DNA of 64,000 nucleotides from Paraktedonobacter sp964250225 (GCA_964250225.1 CAXUEY010000005.1:1-64000), one strand, 5' to 3'. Counted from the stretch's first letter, positions 17,039 through 27,725 are shown. Translations and numbers: made by a program. Notes: generated by a model not told the origin, from the sequence alone.

Positions 17039-20000
17039 AATTCTCCTTCCTCATATTCCGTGCCACCGAGCAGCGAGTGAACAAGTATTTGGTGTTCATC
17101 CAGTGCGAAAAAACGCTCAATGCGCGCAAAATCCAGAGCCCCAATTGGACAGAGACCAAGCTGGTTTTTCGCTGCCGTCTCCATTAAGAGCTGGCTCATA
17201 TAGCCAGCTTCCAAGAGGCAGAAATCGCGGGCAGCAGAACCATAGAGGGGAGCAATCGCAGAGAGCTGCGCGATCAGGAAGAGCGAGAAAGCAGCTTCTT
17301 CAAAGATTGGCTGATTGATCAAAGCATCATGGATCGTCGGGTCTAGCTCAATCTGGGGAGCAAGAGCGATCAACTGGTGGCGCACTGGATGATAATAGTA
17401 GATGCCAGCCTCCACGTTTTCCACGCGCCGGGCTTTGCTATGGAGGTAAACCTGGATGGGATAGAGGGTACCAGCAGAGGGATAGAGGTGCCTGCCCTCT
17501 TCTTCAACAGAGAAGCGGCGCAAGCAACTGAGAAGAGCACTCAGATGTTCAAAGGGCAAGGGATAATGAGCAAAGCGGCGCTGGCTACGTCGGCTGAGAT
17601 AACGGGCGCGCAATTGCTCATCCGTTTCGTGCATACGCAGGGGGATGAGCGGTCGCTGCTCGTCGCCCCGGCGCAGTTCCAGGTGCCGTCGTTTCCAGGC
17701 ATCTCGTTCAAGCGGATCTTGCAGCAACGCAAAAGGAGCGCTCCCGCTCTCTTCTTGCGCAGGTGAGGCCGCGGACAAGGGTTGCCGATGCTGATAAGCC
17801 GCGATCAGGTGATGAATGCTAGGCTGACTGAAAAATTCGGCCATCGGCGGGCGGAAACGGAGTTCTTTTTCCATCTGGTTAAGAATGCGCAACATATCAA
17901 TAGAGTTCGCGCCCAGGTCGAGCAAATTCTGGGTGGGATCGATTTGGTCGCGCTGAAGAATCGTGGCGACCAGGCGTGTGATCGTTAGCGTCGTGCCCGC
18001 GTCAGTTGCATCAGAGGGAGCATCACCGCGCGCCAGTTGCGAAACTGCATCGGTGGGATCGGGTAGCGCGTTGCGATTGATTTTGCCATTGGGGGTCAGG
18101 GGCAGACTTTCTAACAGAACGAAGATGGAGGGGAGCATATAGTTGGGGAGTTTTTGTTGCAAGAACGCGCGTAGCTCACCAGAGGTAAAGGTATACCTCG
18201 GCTGGGGGACAATATAGGCAATCAGGCGCCGATTGCCCTGTTGTGGGCCATGCGCCGTGACAAGCGCGGTTTGTATACCATTCAGGCTCAGCAGAGCGGC
18301 CTCAATTTCGCCCAGTTCGATGCGATGTCCCTGAATCTTTACCTGGAAATCCTCGCGCCCTAGAAATTCAATGACGCCGCTTGGAAGATAGCGGCCCAGG
18401 TCTCCCGTGCGGTAGAGGCGCTCGCCGGTCTCAGGATGACGAATAAAGCTGCCCTCTGTTTTTGCCTCATCGCGCCAGTAACCCTGAGCCAACCCGACTC
18501 CTCCGATATAGAGCAGGCCCGGTACCCAGGTCGGGCAAGGCTCCATGCGCTCGTTGAGAATAGAGAAGCGCTGATTGCGCATCGGGCTGCCGTAGGGGAT
18601 GCTTTTCCAGCTCTGCTCGACCTGTTCTATCGGATAGAGGATAGACCAGATGGAGGCTTCGGTCGCTCCTCCCAGGCTGATTACGCGCAGATTGGGAGCT
18701 AGCTTCCTGGCCTGATCAGGCAGTGTCAGGGGAATCCAGTCGCCGCTCAAGAGGGCCAGCCGCAGCGAGAGTGGAAGCGAGCCTGAAAGATGAGTCAGGT
18801 AATCCACCAGAATATCGAGCAGGGCAGGTACGGTATTCCAGATCGTAACCTGTTCCCGTACCAACAACTCTGCCCAGTGCGCGGGGTCTTGACGGGCGCT
18901 GGCCTCTGGCAGAACAATGCTCGCGCCAGCCGCCAGTACCCCAAAAATATCGTAGACTGAGAGATCAAAGTTAAGTGCTGAGAGGGCCAGGACACGATCT
19001 CCTGGACCAACACTAAAGCGCTCATTAACATCGAGGAGTGTGTTCACGGCACCAAGATGATTAATCATCACCCCTTTGGGCAGGCCCGTGGAACCTGAAG
19101 TATAAATGACGTAGGCCAGGTCTGTGGGTTGCTGGATGCACGCGAGTGGTTCGGCCTCTTCAGCACCCGGCTCAAGCGTATCCAAACTGAAGTATTGAAT
19201 TTCACGCGGCCAGAGGATCTGACCTTCCAGCCAGGATTGTGTCAGGGCGAGCGCAACCTCACCATGCTGCAAAAGATAGGCAATACGTTCCGCGGGCAGT
19301 TCGGCATCAATAGGAAGGTAAGCGGCGCCCGCTATCTGAATGCCCAGGACAGCGACCACCTGTTCCCAACCTTTTTCCATGATGATCGCAACGAGCGTAT
19401 TGGGAGAGGCACCCTGGGCGCGCAGGTGTCGAGCAACCTGGTTGGCACGCAGATAGACCTCGTTATAGTTCAGTGTTTTGCGCGGCGCGATGACTGCGAG
19501 CGCGTCGGGCCGTTGCTGGCACTGAGCAAGGAAAAGAGTAGGCAGCAGGTCGCTCGTCAGAGGTGCATCGGTCTGATTAGACGCGCGCTGTTGCTCAACC
19601 TGCCTGGCGGCCAACAGGTCAATACGGGGCTTATCCCAACAGCTTTCGCTGCTGGCCAGAAGGTTCAGAAGTTCTCTATAACTGGTAAACATGTCATCGA
19701 GCAGTTCGGAAGGAAAGAGGTCTTCGACTGCATCCCAGTTAATAGCCAGAGCCTCTCGTGCTTCAGAGACCTGGTGATCGATCCAGACTTGCGGTGTCTG
19801 GGTAATACTGTAGCGCACATTTCCGCTGATGAACAAAGGTGTTGTGGTCTCCTGCTGAGACTGATAGCCCAATGTGCTGGTGAAAACAACAGGCATACGA
19901 GCCTCCAGGGTGCTGCCCTGTGCACGAGCCAATTCGCGCACCACCTGAACACCATCGAAGTATCGATGATCCAGATCCTCCCAGAGCTGTTGCTGAACAC

Positions 20001-23000
20001 GTCGGGCGCGCTCGCTAAACGTCTCCGGCCTGCGTTGATCGATCTCCAACAAGTTGAGTGAGGTAAAATCTCCTACCAGGTCGTTTACCTGGGGATGGAG
20101 GGGTAGACGATTGAAAACGGTCATATTGAGCGTAAAGCGTGCTGATTTGCTCCACCTGGCCAGTATCTCAGAGAAGGCAGTGAGCACCACGCCAGAAGGG
20201 GTCAGGCCTCGCCGGGCGGCGCGACTTTTGACGAGCTTCCAACTGGCCGCCTCTAGAAGCAGGCTGCGGCGAACGAAGCGTGGCTCCGTCAGGGATGAAG
20301 GGCTACAAGCCAGGGGAAGGTCAGGCGCGGGCGGCATGGTCATCAAGCGCCGCTGCCAGTAGTCCCGTGAGCGCTGGTACATGGCAGTGTGCTTGAGTGC
20401 CAGTTCAGCCAGTACATAGTCGCGATAAGAAATCGCGAATGCTGGGAGCGCGATTTCCGGGTTGGCATAAAGGCCGGCCAGCTCGCGGTCAATAATGGCC
20501 CAGCTTGTCCCATCGCCAGTCAGAGGACCCAGACTGAAGTGTAGCATAGTCAGCCCATCATCAAGCAGCGTCGCCTGTAACTCAAACTGCGGCCAGCGAT
20601 CAGTCGGCAACATCTGGTGAGACATGCGCTGACGCATGTTTTCCAGGTGCTCTGCCCTGGCCTGTTGATCCTGGCCACGCAGGTCATGGACCTCGATCTC
20701 ATAGGGCGCTACATCGCTGAGAATCTGCATTTGCCCTTCTGGTAGAATGATCGTTCTTAAGAGATCATGGCGCTCAATCAACTGCCTCCAGGCCCGAGCA
20801 AAGCGCTCCAAATCCAGATCGGTCTTCTGCACCTCGATATAAGCATGGGTAGAGATATTACCCAGTTCAAAGGCCGCATACTGTCCGATCCAGTAAGCCT
20901 GTAAGACCTCAGTCAAGGGAAATGGCTGATAACGTTCATCCGGGGCCGGAATCAGTTCGGGGAGAAGCGCCAGCGTTCCAGTATACTGCTCCTGTTTGCC
21001 TTGATAGTGTGCGATGACCTGTGCCAGTTCAGCAATCGTGGGGGCCTCAAAGAGTTTTTGTAACGGAAGATCAACCAGGAGGGTCTCGCGTATCTGGGCA
21101 ATCAACCTTGTTGCAAGCAGCGAATGGCCACCCAGGACAAAGAAATTAGCAAAGATACTCACCCTCTCGCAATTGAGCAGATCAGCCCAGATCTCCGCGA
21201 GTAGTTCCTCCAGAGTGGTGCGTGGCCCTCTATAGCCTGGCTCCTCTTGCAGCGATAGCATCAGGGCCGCGCGATCTATCTTCCCCCCAGGCGTAAGCGG
21301 GAGCTTGTCGAGCATGCAAAAACGGTTAGGGAGCATATAAGAGGGCAGGCGCATTTTTAGGAAGGCGCGCAGCTCTTGCTCTGAACAGGACGTATGCTCT
21401 CTGGTCAGGGTATAGGCAACCAGGATCTGTTCATCTGTGGATGTGCTGGCAGTCTTCACTATCGCCTCTTGAATGCCGGGATGCTCGCGCAGGTGAGCCT
21501 CTATCTCAGCAGGCTCGATGCGATAGCCGCGCACTTTCAACTGCGTATCGTTGCGGCCCAAAAATTCCAGCATGCCATCAGCGCGCAAGCGCGCGCAATC
21601 GCCAGTGTTATAGAGACGCGCCCCGGCCTCACTCGCGAAAGGATGGGGAATAAAGCGCTCAGCGCTAAGTTCTGGACGTCGATGATAGCCGCGAGCGAGA
21701 GCCACTCCTCCAAGATACAGGTTGCCGGTAACGCCAATGGGCACTGGTTGCAGATGCGCATCGAGCACATAGATCTGTGTGTTCTCCAATGGGCGGCCAA
21801 TGGGGATAGTTGCGTTAGCTGCAAGCTCATCAGGCGTCTGAGTAGATGGAAGATCATAGAGCGTGCTGGTGATAGTGGCTTCAGTAACCCCATACGCATA
21901 TCGCCAGTCGATTGGCTGGCCAGCCTGCGCGCGCCAGTTTTGCAGCTGTTCGAGAGACGCGCTTTCGCTGCCCACTATAAGGAGACGCAGCGAACCAGGC
22001 AGGCCCTGCCCTGTCTCTGCCAGGTTTGTTGTCCAGTGATGCCAATAGGAGGTTGGAAGGTTGAGTACCGTCAGACCTTGCTGCCAGAGCAGAGCAGTTA
22101 GCTCGTCCAAAGGGAGAGGTGACTGAGACCGGTGCAAGACCAGACCGGCCCCAGTCAGCCAGGTAGGGAAGATCTCTTCCGCTGCGACGTCAAAGCTCAA
22201 AGAAGCGAATTGTAAAACGCGGTCTTCCGGGCAGAGATCAAAGCGTCGGGCGAGCGTTATGCTATGACTGACCAGAGCTGAGTGCGAGATCAGAACCCCT
22301 TTGGGCTGTCCAGTCGAGCCAGATGTATACACGACATACGCCAGGTTAGATGGCACAACTGCGCTTGCTAACTCCGCGCTATTTTCTGTTACAACGCGGG
22401 GCCACGCGCTTGCCAGATCAAACACAGTAGCTCGCCCCGCGTCAACCTCTGTTGGGAGAGCATGCAGGGTCAGGACAAGCTCAGCCTGGCTGTCTTGCAA
22501 AAGAGAGGTCAGATGCCTGGTTGGATAAGCTGGGTCGAGAGGCAGATAAGCTCCTCCCGCCTTGAGAACGCCCAGCAAACTTACGAGCATCTCTACCGAA
22601 CGCGGCAGGCAGAGAGCAACCAGGCGCTCTGGCCCCACGCCCAGTGCACGTAAATGCCAACCGAGTTGATTAGCACGGCTGTTGAGCGCGCCAAAGGTTA
22701 CATGATGTTCGCCGTCGATAAGGGCAACAGCCTCAGGAGTTTGCCGTGCTCGTTCCATCAATAACTCGTGAATACACCATGTACTAGAAACAACCTCAGC
22801 ATGAGCATTCCATGCGGCAAGAATCTGCCCATGCTCCCTTGTACTCAAGAGCGGGAGCGTATCAATGGGCTGATCGGGCGTGCATAGTATGACCGACAGG
22901 AGATTGAGATAATGCTGTGCCATGCGAGCCATCGTCGGCTCCGCAAAGAGATCGGTGCTGTACTGGATGAGAATTCTCATTCCCTGATCAGTATCGAGAA

Positions 23001-24309
23001 TAGAGAGTGATAGATCAAACTGTGTTGTCGTTGCATTTGCCAGTGACAAGACGCGCACCTCCAGATCTCTCATGCTAGAGGTAGAAAGTGTTAGCTCATC
23101 CAGAGAGAATGTAACCTGGAAAATCGGGTTATGGCTCAAACTGCGTGGAGGCTGAAGCACTTCAACCAGGCGTTCAAAAGGCATTTCCTGGTGAGCGTAC
23201 GCCTCCAATGCTCTGGCGCGCACCTGGCGCAGGTAGTGCCGAAACGTTGGCCGAGCAGACAAATCGGCACGCAGGACCAGCGTATTCGCAAAAAAGCCAA
23301 TCAGCGCTTCAAGTTCAGGCTGCAAGCGGTTAGCTATAGGGATACCAACCACAATATCGGTCTGGCCACTGTAACGGGCGAGCAGGATTTGAAAGGCCGC
23401 CAGCATGGTCATGAAGAGCGTAACCCCCTCCTGCTTACTCCAACTTTTCAGATCACTTGCCAGAGCGGGGGGGATTTCCTGGCGAAGTACTGCGCCTCGA
23501 TAGGTTTGTACCGCTGGTCGTGGAAAATCGGTAGGGAGTTCCAACAAGACAGGTGCATCTTGTAATCGCTCTCTCCAGTAACGGAGTTGCTCCTCCATCT
23601 CCTGGCTTTTCATCCATGCCTGTTGCCAGACAGCATAGTCAGCGTATTGTAGCGGCAGGGCCAGCAAAGGAAGAGGTGTATCACTCAGGAAGGCTTTATA
23701 GATTGTCGTCAATTCTTGGCGCAGAATGTTCACAGAGAGCCCATCAACAATAGCGTGATGCATAACGAGCAGGAGAAGGTGAGAAGAGGCGTGCCGACGT
23801 ACTACATAGGCAAGAAAAAGGGGGCCGCTTGCCAGGTGGAGGGAAGCTTGCATTGCCGGGAGAATAGACTGCTCTATCGTTTGCTGAGCAACGTTTTCAG
23901 AGAGTCCATCCAGGTCAAGAACAGGCAGGCGCAATGCTGTAAGAGGAGCGATCTGCTGGTATGGTTGGCCGTTGACCGCTGGAAAACAAGTGCGCAGCGC
24001 CTCATGCCGCTCGATCAGTATGTTCAGACTACGCTCCAGCAGATCTATGCGAAGCTTTCCTTGCATTTCCAGAGGCAAAGTGCCTGTATAAAAGGAATTC
24101 CCTGGCTCCAATTGATCCAGAAACCAGAGCCGCTGCTGCTGAAACGAGAGCGGAATGGCCTCGTCAGATAAGCGACGTGGGATGCGTTGAAGAAGCGCGG
24201 CGCCAGCTGTATTGCCGCGTTTCCATTTTTCCAGGAGCGCGCGTCTGGTTGGCGAGAGAAGGGGAGCGTGCTGCTTCGAAATAGAATCATCGGATGTTTC
24301 TTTATGCAT
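17035..24309 (-). CDS. NRPS: C-A-T-Cy-A(Cys)-T-Ox, thiazole-forming
   Basis: 2424 aa. Module one: condensation domain (HHAIVDG about 183), adenylation domain with residues DVENIGAITK (YTSGSTGQPKG about 663), carrier (GGHSL about 1058). Module two: a heterocyclisation domain recognised by LTEVLQAYWIGQ, FNRLPLHPQVNDLVGDFTS (about 1410) and QTPQVWIDHQV; an adenylation domain with code DLYNLSLIWK, an exact cysteine code; and a carrier (LGANSID about 2130). The last roughly 190 residues form an FMN-dependent oxidase of the nitroreductase/SagB type (YPSAGTLYPIQVYL, YYYHP, FCLLEAGYM, GLCPIG). Cysteine should thus be cyclised to thiazoline and oxidised to thiazole. The Cy signature DxxxxDxxS reads GPLTGDGTS (about 1265), losing the first Asp. 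The start is chosen 1 bp after the previous stop; the open frame continues upstream to 24,429 and the ribosome site is weak, so the start is less certain. Confidence 0.92.
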   Translation of the reverse strand: MHKETSDDSISKQHAPLLSPTRRALLEKWKRGNTAGAALLQRIPRRLSDEAIPLSFQQQRLWFLDQLEPGNSFYTGTLPLEMQGKLRIDLLERSLNILIERHEALRTCFPAVNGQPYQQIAPLTALRLPVLDLDGLSENVAQQTIEQSILPAMQASLHLASGPLFLAYVVRRHASSHLLLLVMHHAIVDGLSVNILRQELTTIYKAFLSDTPLPLLALPLQYADYAVWQQAWMKSQEMEEQLRYWRERLQDAPVLLELPTDFPRPAVQTYRGAVLRQEIPPALASDLKSWSKQEGVTLFMTMLAAFQILLARYSGQTDIVVGIPIANRLQPELEALIGFFANTLVLRADLSARPTFRHYLRQVRARALEAYAHQEMPFERLVEVLQPPRSLSHNPIFQVTFSLDELTLSTSSMRDLEVRVLSLANATTTQFDLSLSILDTDQGMRILIQYSTDLFAEPTMARMAQHYLNLLSVILCTPDQPIDTLPLLSTREHGQILAAWNAHAEVVSSTWCIHELLMERARQTPEAVALIDGEHHVTFGALNSRANQLGWHLRALGVGPERLVALCLPRSVEMLVSLLGVLKAGGAYLPLDPAYPTRHLTSLLQDSQAELVLTLHALPTEVDAGRATVFDLASAWPRVVTENSAELASAVVPSNLAYVVYTSGSTGQPKGVLISHSALVSHSITLARRFDLCPEDRVLQFASLSFDVAAEEIFPTWLTGAGLVLHRSQSPLPLDELTALLWQQGLTVLNLPTSYWHHWTTNLAETGQGLPGSLRLLIVGSESASLEQLQNWRAQAGQPIDWRYAYGVTEATITSTLYDLPSTQTPDELAANATIPIGRPLENTQIYVLDAHLQPVPIGVTGNLYLGGVALARGYHRRPELSAERFIPHPFASEAGARLYNTGDCARLRADGMLEFLGRNDTQLKVRGYRIEPAEIEAHLREHPGIQEAIVKTASTSTDEQILVAYTLTREHTSCSEQELRAFLKMRLPSYMLPNRFCMLDKLPLTPGGKIDRAALMLSLQEEPGYRGPRTTLEELLAEIWADLLNCERVSIFANFFVLGGHSLLATRLIAQIRETLLVDLPLQKLFEAPTIAELAQVIAHYQGKQEQYTGTLALLPELIPAPDERYQPFPLTEVLQAYWIGQYAAFELGNISTHAYIEVQKTDLDLERFARAWRQLIERHDLLRTIILPEGQMQILSDVAPYEIEVHDLRGQDQQARAEHLENMRQRMSHQMLPTDRWPQFELQATLLDDGLTMLHFSLGPLTGDGTSWAIIDRELAGLYANPEIALPAFAISYRDYVLAELALKHTAMYQRSRDYWQRRLMTMPPAPDLPLACSPSSLTEPRFVRRSLLLEAASWKLVKSRAARRGLTPSGVVLTAFSEILARWSKSARFTLNMTVFNRLPLHPQVNDLVGDFTSLNLLEIDQRRPETFSERARRVQQQLWEDLDHRYFDGVQVVRELARAQGSTLEARMPVVFTSTLGYQSQQETTTPLFISGNVRYSITQTPQVWIDHQVSEAREALAINWDAVEDLFPSELLDDMFTSYRELLNLLASSESCWDKPRIDLLAARQVEQQRASNQTDAPLTSDLLPTLFLAQCQQRPDALAVIAPRKTLNYNEVYLRANQVARHLRAQGASPNTLVAIIMEKGWEQVVAVLGIQIAGAAYLPIDAELPAERIAYLLQHGEVALALTQSWLEGQILWPREIQYFSLDTLEPGAEEAEPLACIQQPTDLAYVIYTSGSTGLPKGVMINHLGAVNTLLDVNERFSVGPGDRVLALSALNFDLSVYDIFGVLAAGASIVLPEASARQDPAHWAELLVREQVTIWNTVPALLDILVDYLTHLSGSLPLSLRLALLSGDWIPLTLPDQARKLAPNLRVISLGGATEASIWSILYPIEQVEQSWKSIPYGSPMRNQRFSILNERMEPCPTWVPGLLYIGGVGLAQGYWRDEAKTEGSFIRHPETGERLYRTGDLGRYLPSGVIEFLGREDFQVKIQGHRIELGEIEAALLSLNGIQTALVTAHGPQQGNRRLIAYIVPQPRYTFTSGELRAFLQQKLPNYMLPSIFVLLESLPLTPNGKINRNALPDPTDAVSQLARGDAPSDATDAGTTLTITRLVATILQRDQIDPTQNLLDLGANSIDMLRILNQMEKELRFRPPMAEFFSQPSIHHLIAAYQHRQPLSAASPAQEESGSAPFALLQDPLERDAWKRRHLELRRGDEQRPLIPLRMHETDEQLRARYLSRRSQRRFAHYPLPFEHLSALLSCLRRFSVEEEGRHLYPSAGTLYPIQVYLHSKARRVENVEAGIYYYHPVRHQLIALAPQIELDPTIHDALINQPIFEEAAFSLFLIAQLSAIAPLYGSAARDFCLLEAGYMSQLLMETAAKNQLGLCPIGALDFARIERFFALDEHQILVHSLLGGTEYEEGEL

Positions 24310-24310
24310 G

Positions 24311-27300
24311 TTACAGACTCTCGCTTTCATGTCCTTCTTGAGGACGAGTACGCCGCAATGTCTGCTGACGTTGGAGCGTGGTGTTACGAACCCTGACCCT
24401 GTCCTGCTTCTCCTGGTACTCTGGCACACCTGTTCCTGCGCTTAAATACTGTGCTAACGAATCCACTGTGGGGTATTGAAATAAATCCAGCAAGGCAATT
24501 TTGCGCTTGAAGCGAGCTTGTAAGCTGGTATGGACCCGCACCATGGCCAGCGAGTGACCGCCAAGATCGAAGAAATTGTCATTGCGTCCAACTCGCTCTA
24601 TCTGGAGAACTTCCTGCCAGGTGGCGCTGATGGCACGTTCCAGACCGCTTTGAGGTGAGAGGTAGAGACGAGGTTCATTGACCTGAACCTCGGCAAGCCC
24701 AGGAAAGGCGCTCCGGTCGATTTTTTCACTAAGGGTAAGAGGGAGTGCTTTTAGAAAGACAATACGCGTCGGTATCATATACTCTGGGAGCCTGGCGCGC
24801 AAGTTTCGACGGAGCATTGGCGCGTCCAAACCGCTCTCAGGCTGGGGCACAACATAGGCAACCAGCTGTTTTTCGTCCTGTTGATCTCCTTGAACGATCA
24901 CTGCTGCATCCTGAATGGCAGGCATTTCTAAGAGCACGACTTCAATTTCTCCTGGTTCTATCCTGAAACCGCGCAATTTTATCTGAGTATCGGCACGGCC
25001 CAGAAATTCTATCCTGCCGTTGACATCATAGCGGCCAAGGTCGCCTGTGCGGTACAGGCGCGCGCCTGGCTGCTCACTGAAAGGGTGAGGGATAAAACGC
25101 TCTGCGGTCAGATCTGGTCTATTGATATATCCTCGTGCTAGTCCCACACCACCCAGATATATCTCTCCACTTACTACAGGTGGAACAAGTTGTAAGGCCG
25201 CGTCGAGAATATAGATCTGGCCATTGTCCAGTGGTTTTCCCAACGGCGGGGGCTGGTCTCCACCTGTGCAGTGCGCTACCGTTACACAAACAGTAGCTTC
25301 AGTGGGTCCGTAGGCGTTGAAAAACGTACGCCCGCCTGCCCAGGTTGCGACCAAGCGGGCTGTACATGCCTCGCCGCCAACGAGCAATACCTGGAGATCA
25401 GGGAAGGTAGCCTCATTCGGCAGGACAGCCAGCGTTGAAGGAGGGAGCAGCGTAATGGTAATGGCCTGGTGTTGCAAAAGTTCTACCAGAGGTGTTCCTG
25501 GCAGGAGAGACTCACGATTGGCCAGGACCAGACACGCTCCATGTGCCAGCGCGACAAAACTTTCTAAAACGGACGCGTCGAAATTCATCGAGGCAAATTG
25601 CAAAACACGCGCACCGGGCGCGACGATAAAACGAAAACGCAGCGCGCTGACCAGATTACAGAGTCCTCGATGAGGAATAGCAACGCCTTTAGGACGCCCT
25701 GTCGAGCCAGAAGTATAAATAACATAGGCCAGGTGATCCGGTTGAACCTGTGGCCTGATCTCAGATCTGCTCCCGATCTGAACAATGTTGGACCAGTCGC
25801 TGCTCAAGTTGATGAGACGCGCTGGATCAGCCTGAAACTGCTCTGAGAGTTCCTGTTGTGTGAGAATAAGAGAGACCTGACTATCAGCCAGGAGATAGTG
25901 CAGGCGCTCTACTGGATAAGCCGGATCAAGTGGAAGATAGGCGCCCCCAGCTTTGAGAATGCCCAGCAGGCCAATGATTGTCTCCAGGGAGCGTGAAAGA
26001 CAGAGACCAACCAGGCAATCCGGGCCTACACCCAGCGCGTTCAAATAGCCAGCCAGTTGATCAGCTCGCGTATTCAGTTCCTGATAGGAGAGCGCGTACT
26101 CATCCAGGACTACAGCCAGGGAGTCCGGCGTTCGTCGGGCCTGTTCCTCAATCAGTTCATGAATGCAGCGCTGTTCTGTGTATGGGGCGCGGGGTTCATT
26201 CCAGCCGCGTCGTACTTGCTCCTGTTCGTCTTCGAGGAGTAGTGGCAACGCATATATGCGCTGATCTGGATTTTGCATGCAGGTCTCAAGGAGATGGAGA
26301 TAGTGCTGTGTCAAACGTATAATCGTAGTTTCATCAAAAAGGTCAGTATTATACTGAGCGTTTATCTCTATATCGCCATGCGTATCGACCAGGGAAAAGA
26401 TCAAATCGAACTGAGTCAGGCCGCTATCGCCTGGAAACAAATCCATCTTAAGCCCGGATGGCTCTTGTGGAGGGAGAACCAGCTGATCCAATGCGAACAC
26501 AATCTGGACCAGGGGATTATAGCTCAAGCTGCGAGGAGGCTGAAGCATTTCAACGAGTTGCTCAAAGGGGATTTCCTGGTGTGCATATGCTTCTAGAACA
26601 ACTTTGCGTGTTTGTTGCAGCAGGGAGCGAAAGGATGAATTACGAGCAAGCGTAGCGCGCAGCGCCAACGTATTCGCGAAGAAGCCAATCAATAGCTCAA
26701 ATTCAGGCCGAGGACGGTTCGCCGTCGGAATGCCAATAACAAAATCATGCTGCCCACTATAGCGCGCTATGAGTATTTGAAAGACCGTCAGCGTTACTAT
26801 AAAGGAGGTGATGCCCTCCTGCTTGCTCCAGCTTTTTAAGCGGCTGGTGAGCAGAGCAGGTAGAGGAACACGCAGGCGTGCACCGTTGTGTGTTTGGATT
26901 GGCAGACGCGGACGATTGGTAGGGAGTTCCAGCAGGGTAGGAGCACCTTGAAGTTGCTTTTTCCAGTACGAGGTCAGAATCTCCAGCTCTTTGCCCTGGA
27001 GCTGGTTGCGCTGCCAGATGGTATAGTCCGCATATGTGAGTGCGAGTGGCGGTAATGAGGCGGGTACACCCGCTAGCTGGGCGTAGTAAAAGATCATCAG
27101 TTCGCGCGCGAGAATATTGAGCGAGAGGCCATCATAAATAGTATGGTGCATCGTGAGGATTAATATATGCTGTCGCGGGGCCAGACGGAGCAGGCACTGG
27201 CGAAACAGCGAACCGGAGGCCAGGGAGATCGGCTGCTGGGTCAGGCGTTTGCACAGCAAGAGCGTCTCCTTTTGCTGTGTTTCTCTCAGCAGATGGCTGA

Positions 27301-27676
27301 GATCAAGCACTGTTAAGTGGAGCGGTGAGGATGGCAAGATACATTGAACTGGCTGATCGTGTAGGATTGGAAAAGAGGTGCGTAATGGTTCGTGACGCTG
27401 TACGAGCTGCGTCAGGCTTTGCTCCAGTGCCGGGATTTGCAGCTCGCCATTCAGCCGGAGCACGGCGGACATCATATAGGTAGAAGCTTCAGGCTCCAAT
27501 TGATGAAGGAACCAGAGCCGCTGTTGTTGGAATGAAAGAGGGATAGGCCCGACCTCTCGACGTGGAGCAATCACAGTGGTCCTGCCAGATTTTCCCTGTT
27601 TCCATTTCTCAAGCAGTGCGCGCCGAGCAGGCGTGAATTGAGCTGATTGCTCTATAGGTTCGTAAGTGTCGGGCAT
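24311..27676 (-). CDS. NRPS single module: C-A-T
   Basis: The 1121-aa protein accepts the chain from the upstream PKS. The N-terminus carries TPARRALLEKWKQG, the same docking-like helix seen on two other left-line NRPS proteins. The condensation domain has HHTIYDG (about 179). The adenylation domain has YTSGSTGRPKG (about 658) and NAYGPTE, with specificity residues DALLLGAVCK; I cannot assign a substrate but the pattern is of a hydrophobic/aromatic type. The A10 motif is LSEKIDRSAFP instead of the usual NGKIDR, though the catalytic Lys is kept. The carrier reads GGHSLAMVRVH (about 1039) and is followed by a basic tail (TLQRQQTLRRTR) resembling tails that precede ketosynthases. GGAGGT lies just upstream of the ATG. 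It ends 1 bp before the next synthetase gene. Confidence 0.92.
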   Translation of the reverse strand: MPDTYEPIEQSAQFTPARRALLEKWKQGKSGRTTVIAPRREVGPIPLSFQQQRLWFLHQLEPEASTYMMSAVLRLNGELQIPALEQSLTQLVQRHEPLRTSFPILHDQPVQCILPSSPLHLTVLDLSHLLRETQQKETLLLCKRLTQQPISLASGSLFRQCLLRLAPRQHILILTMHHTIYDGLSLNILARELMIFYYAQLAGVPASLPPLALTYADYTIWQRNQLQGKELEILTSYWKKQLQGAPTLLELPTNRPRLPIQTHNGARLRVPLPALLTSRLKSWSKQEGITSFIVTLTVFQILIARYSGQHDFVIGIPTANRPRPEFELLIGFFANTLALRATLARNSSFRSLLQQTRKVVLEAYAHQEIPFEQLVEMLQPPRSLSYNPLVQIVFALDQLVLPPQEPSGLKMDLFPGDSGLTQFDLIFSLVDTHGDIEINAQYNTDLFDETTIIRLTQHYLHLLETCMQNPDQRIYALPLLLEDEQEQVRRGWNEPRAPYTEQRCIHELIEEQARRTPDSLAVVLDEYALSYQELNTRADQLAGYLNALGVGPDCLVGLCLSRSLETIIGLLGILKAGGAYLPLDPAYPVERLHYLLADSQVSLILTQQELSEQFQADPARLINLSSDWSNIVQIGSRSEIRPQVQPDHLAYVIYTSGSTGRPKGVAIPHRGLCNLVSALRFRFIVAPGARVLQFASMNFDASVLESFVALAHGACLVLANRESLLPGTPLVELLQHQAITITLLPPSTLAVLPNEATFPDLQVLLVGGEACTARLVATWAGGRTFFNAYGPTEATVCVTVAHCTGGDQPPPLGKPLDNGQIYILDAALQLVPPVVSGEIYLGGVGLARGYINRPDLTAERFIPHPFSEQPGARLYRTGDLGRYDVNGRIEFLGRADTQIKLRGFRIEPGEIEVVLLEMPAIQDAAVIVQGDQQDEKQLVAYVVPQPESGLDAPMLRRNLRARLPEYMIPTRIVFLKALPLTLSEKIDRSAFPGLAEVQVNEPRLYLSPQSGLERAISATWQEVLQIERVGRNDNFFDLGGHSLAMVRVHTSLQARFKRKIALLDLFQYPTVDSLAQYLSAGTGVPEYQEKQDRVRVRNTTLQRQQTLRRTRPQEGHESESL

Positions 27677-27725
27677 GCTCTACCTCCAAGAGGGTTTTTC
27701 CTGGCGTGATCCAGGTTAACCAGGC

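Noticed and set aside
19129..20061. Open frame of 310 codons on the plus strand
   Set aside because: It lies wholly opposite the Cy/A region of the thiazole-forming synthetase, whose domains are unmistakable. It shows no recognisable motifs and is a shadow.
21394..22101. Open frame of 235 codons on the plus strand
   Set aside because: Antisense to a well-defined adenylation domain; no ribosome site or family signature.
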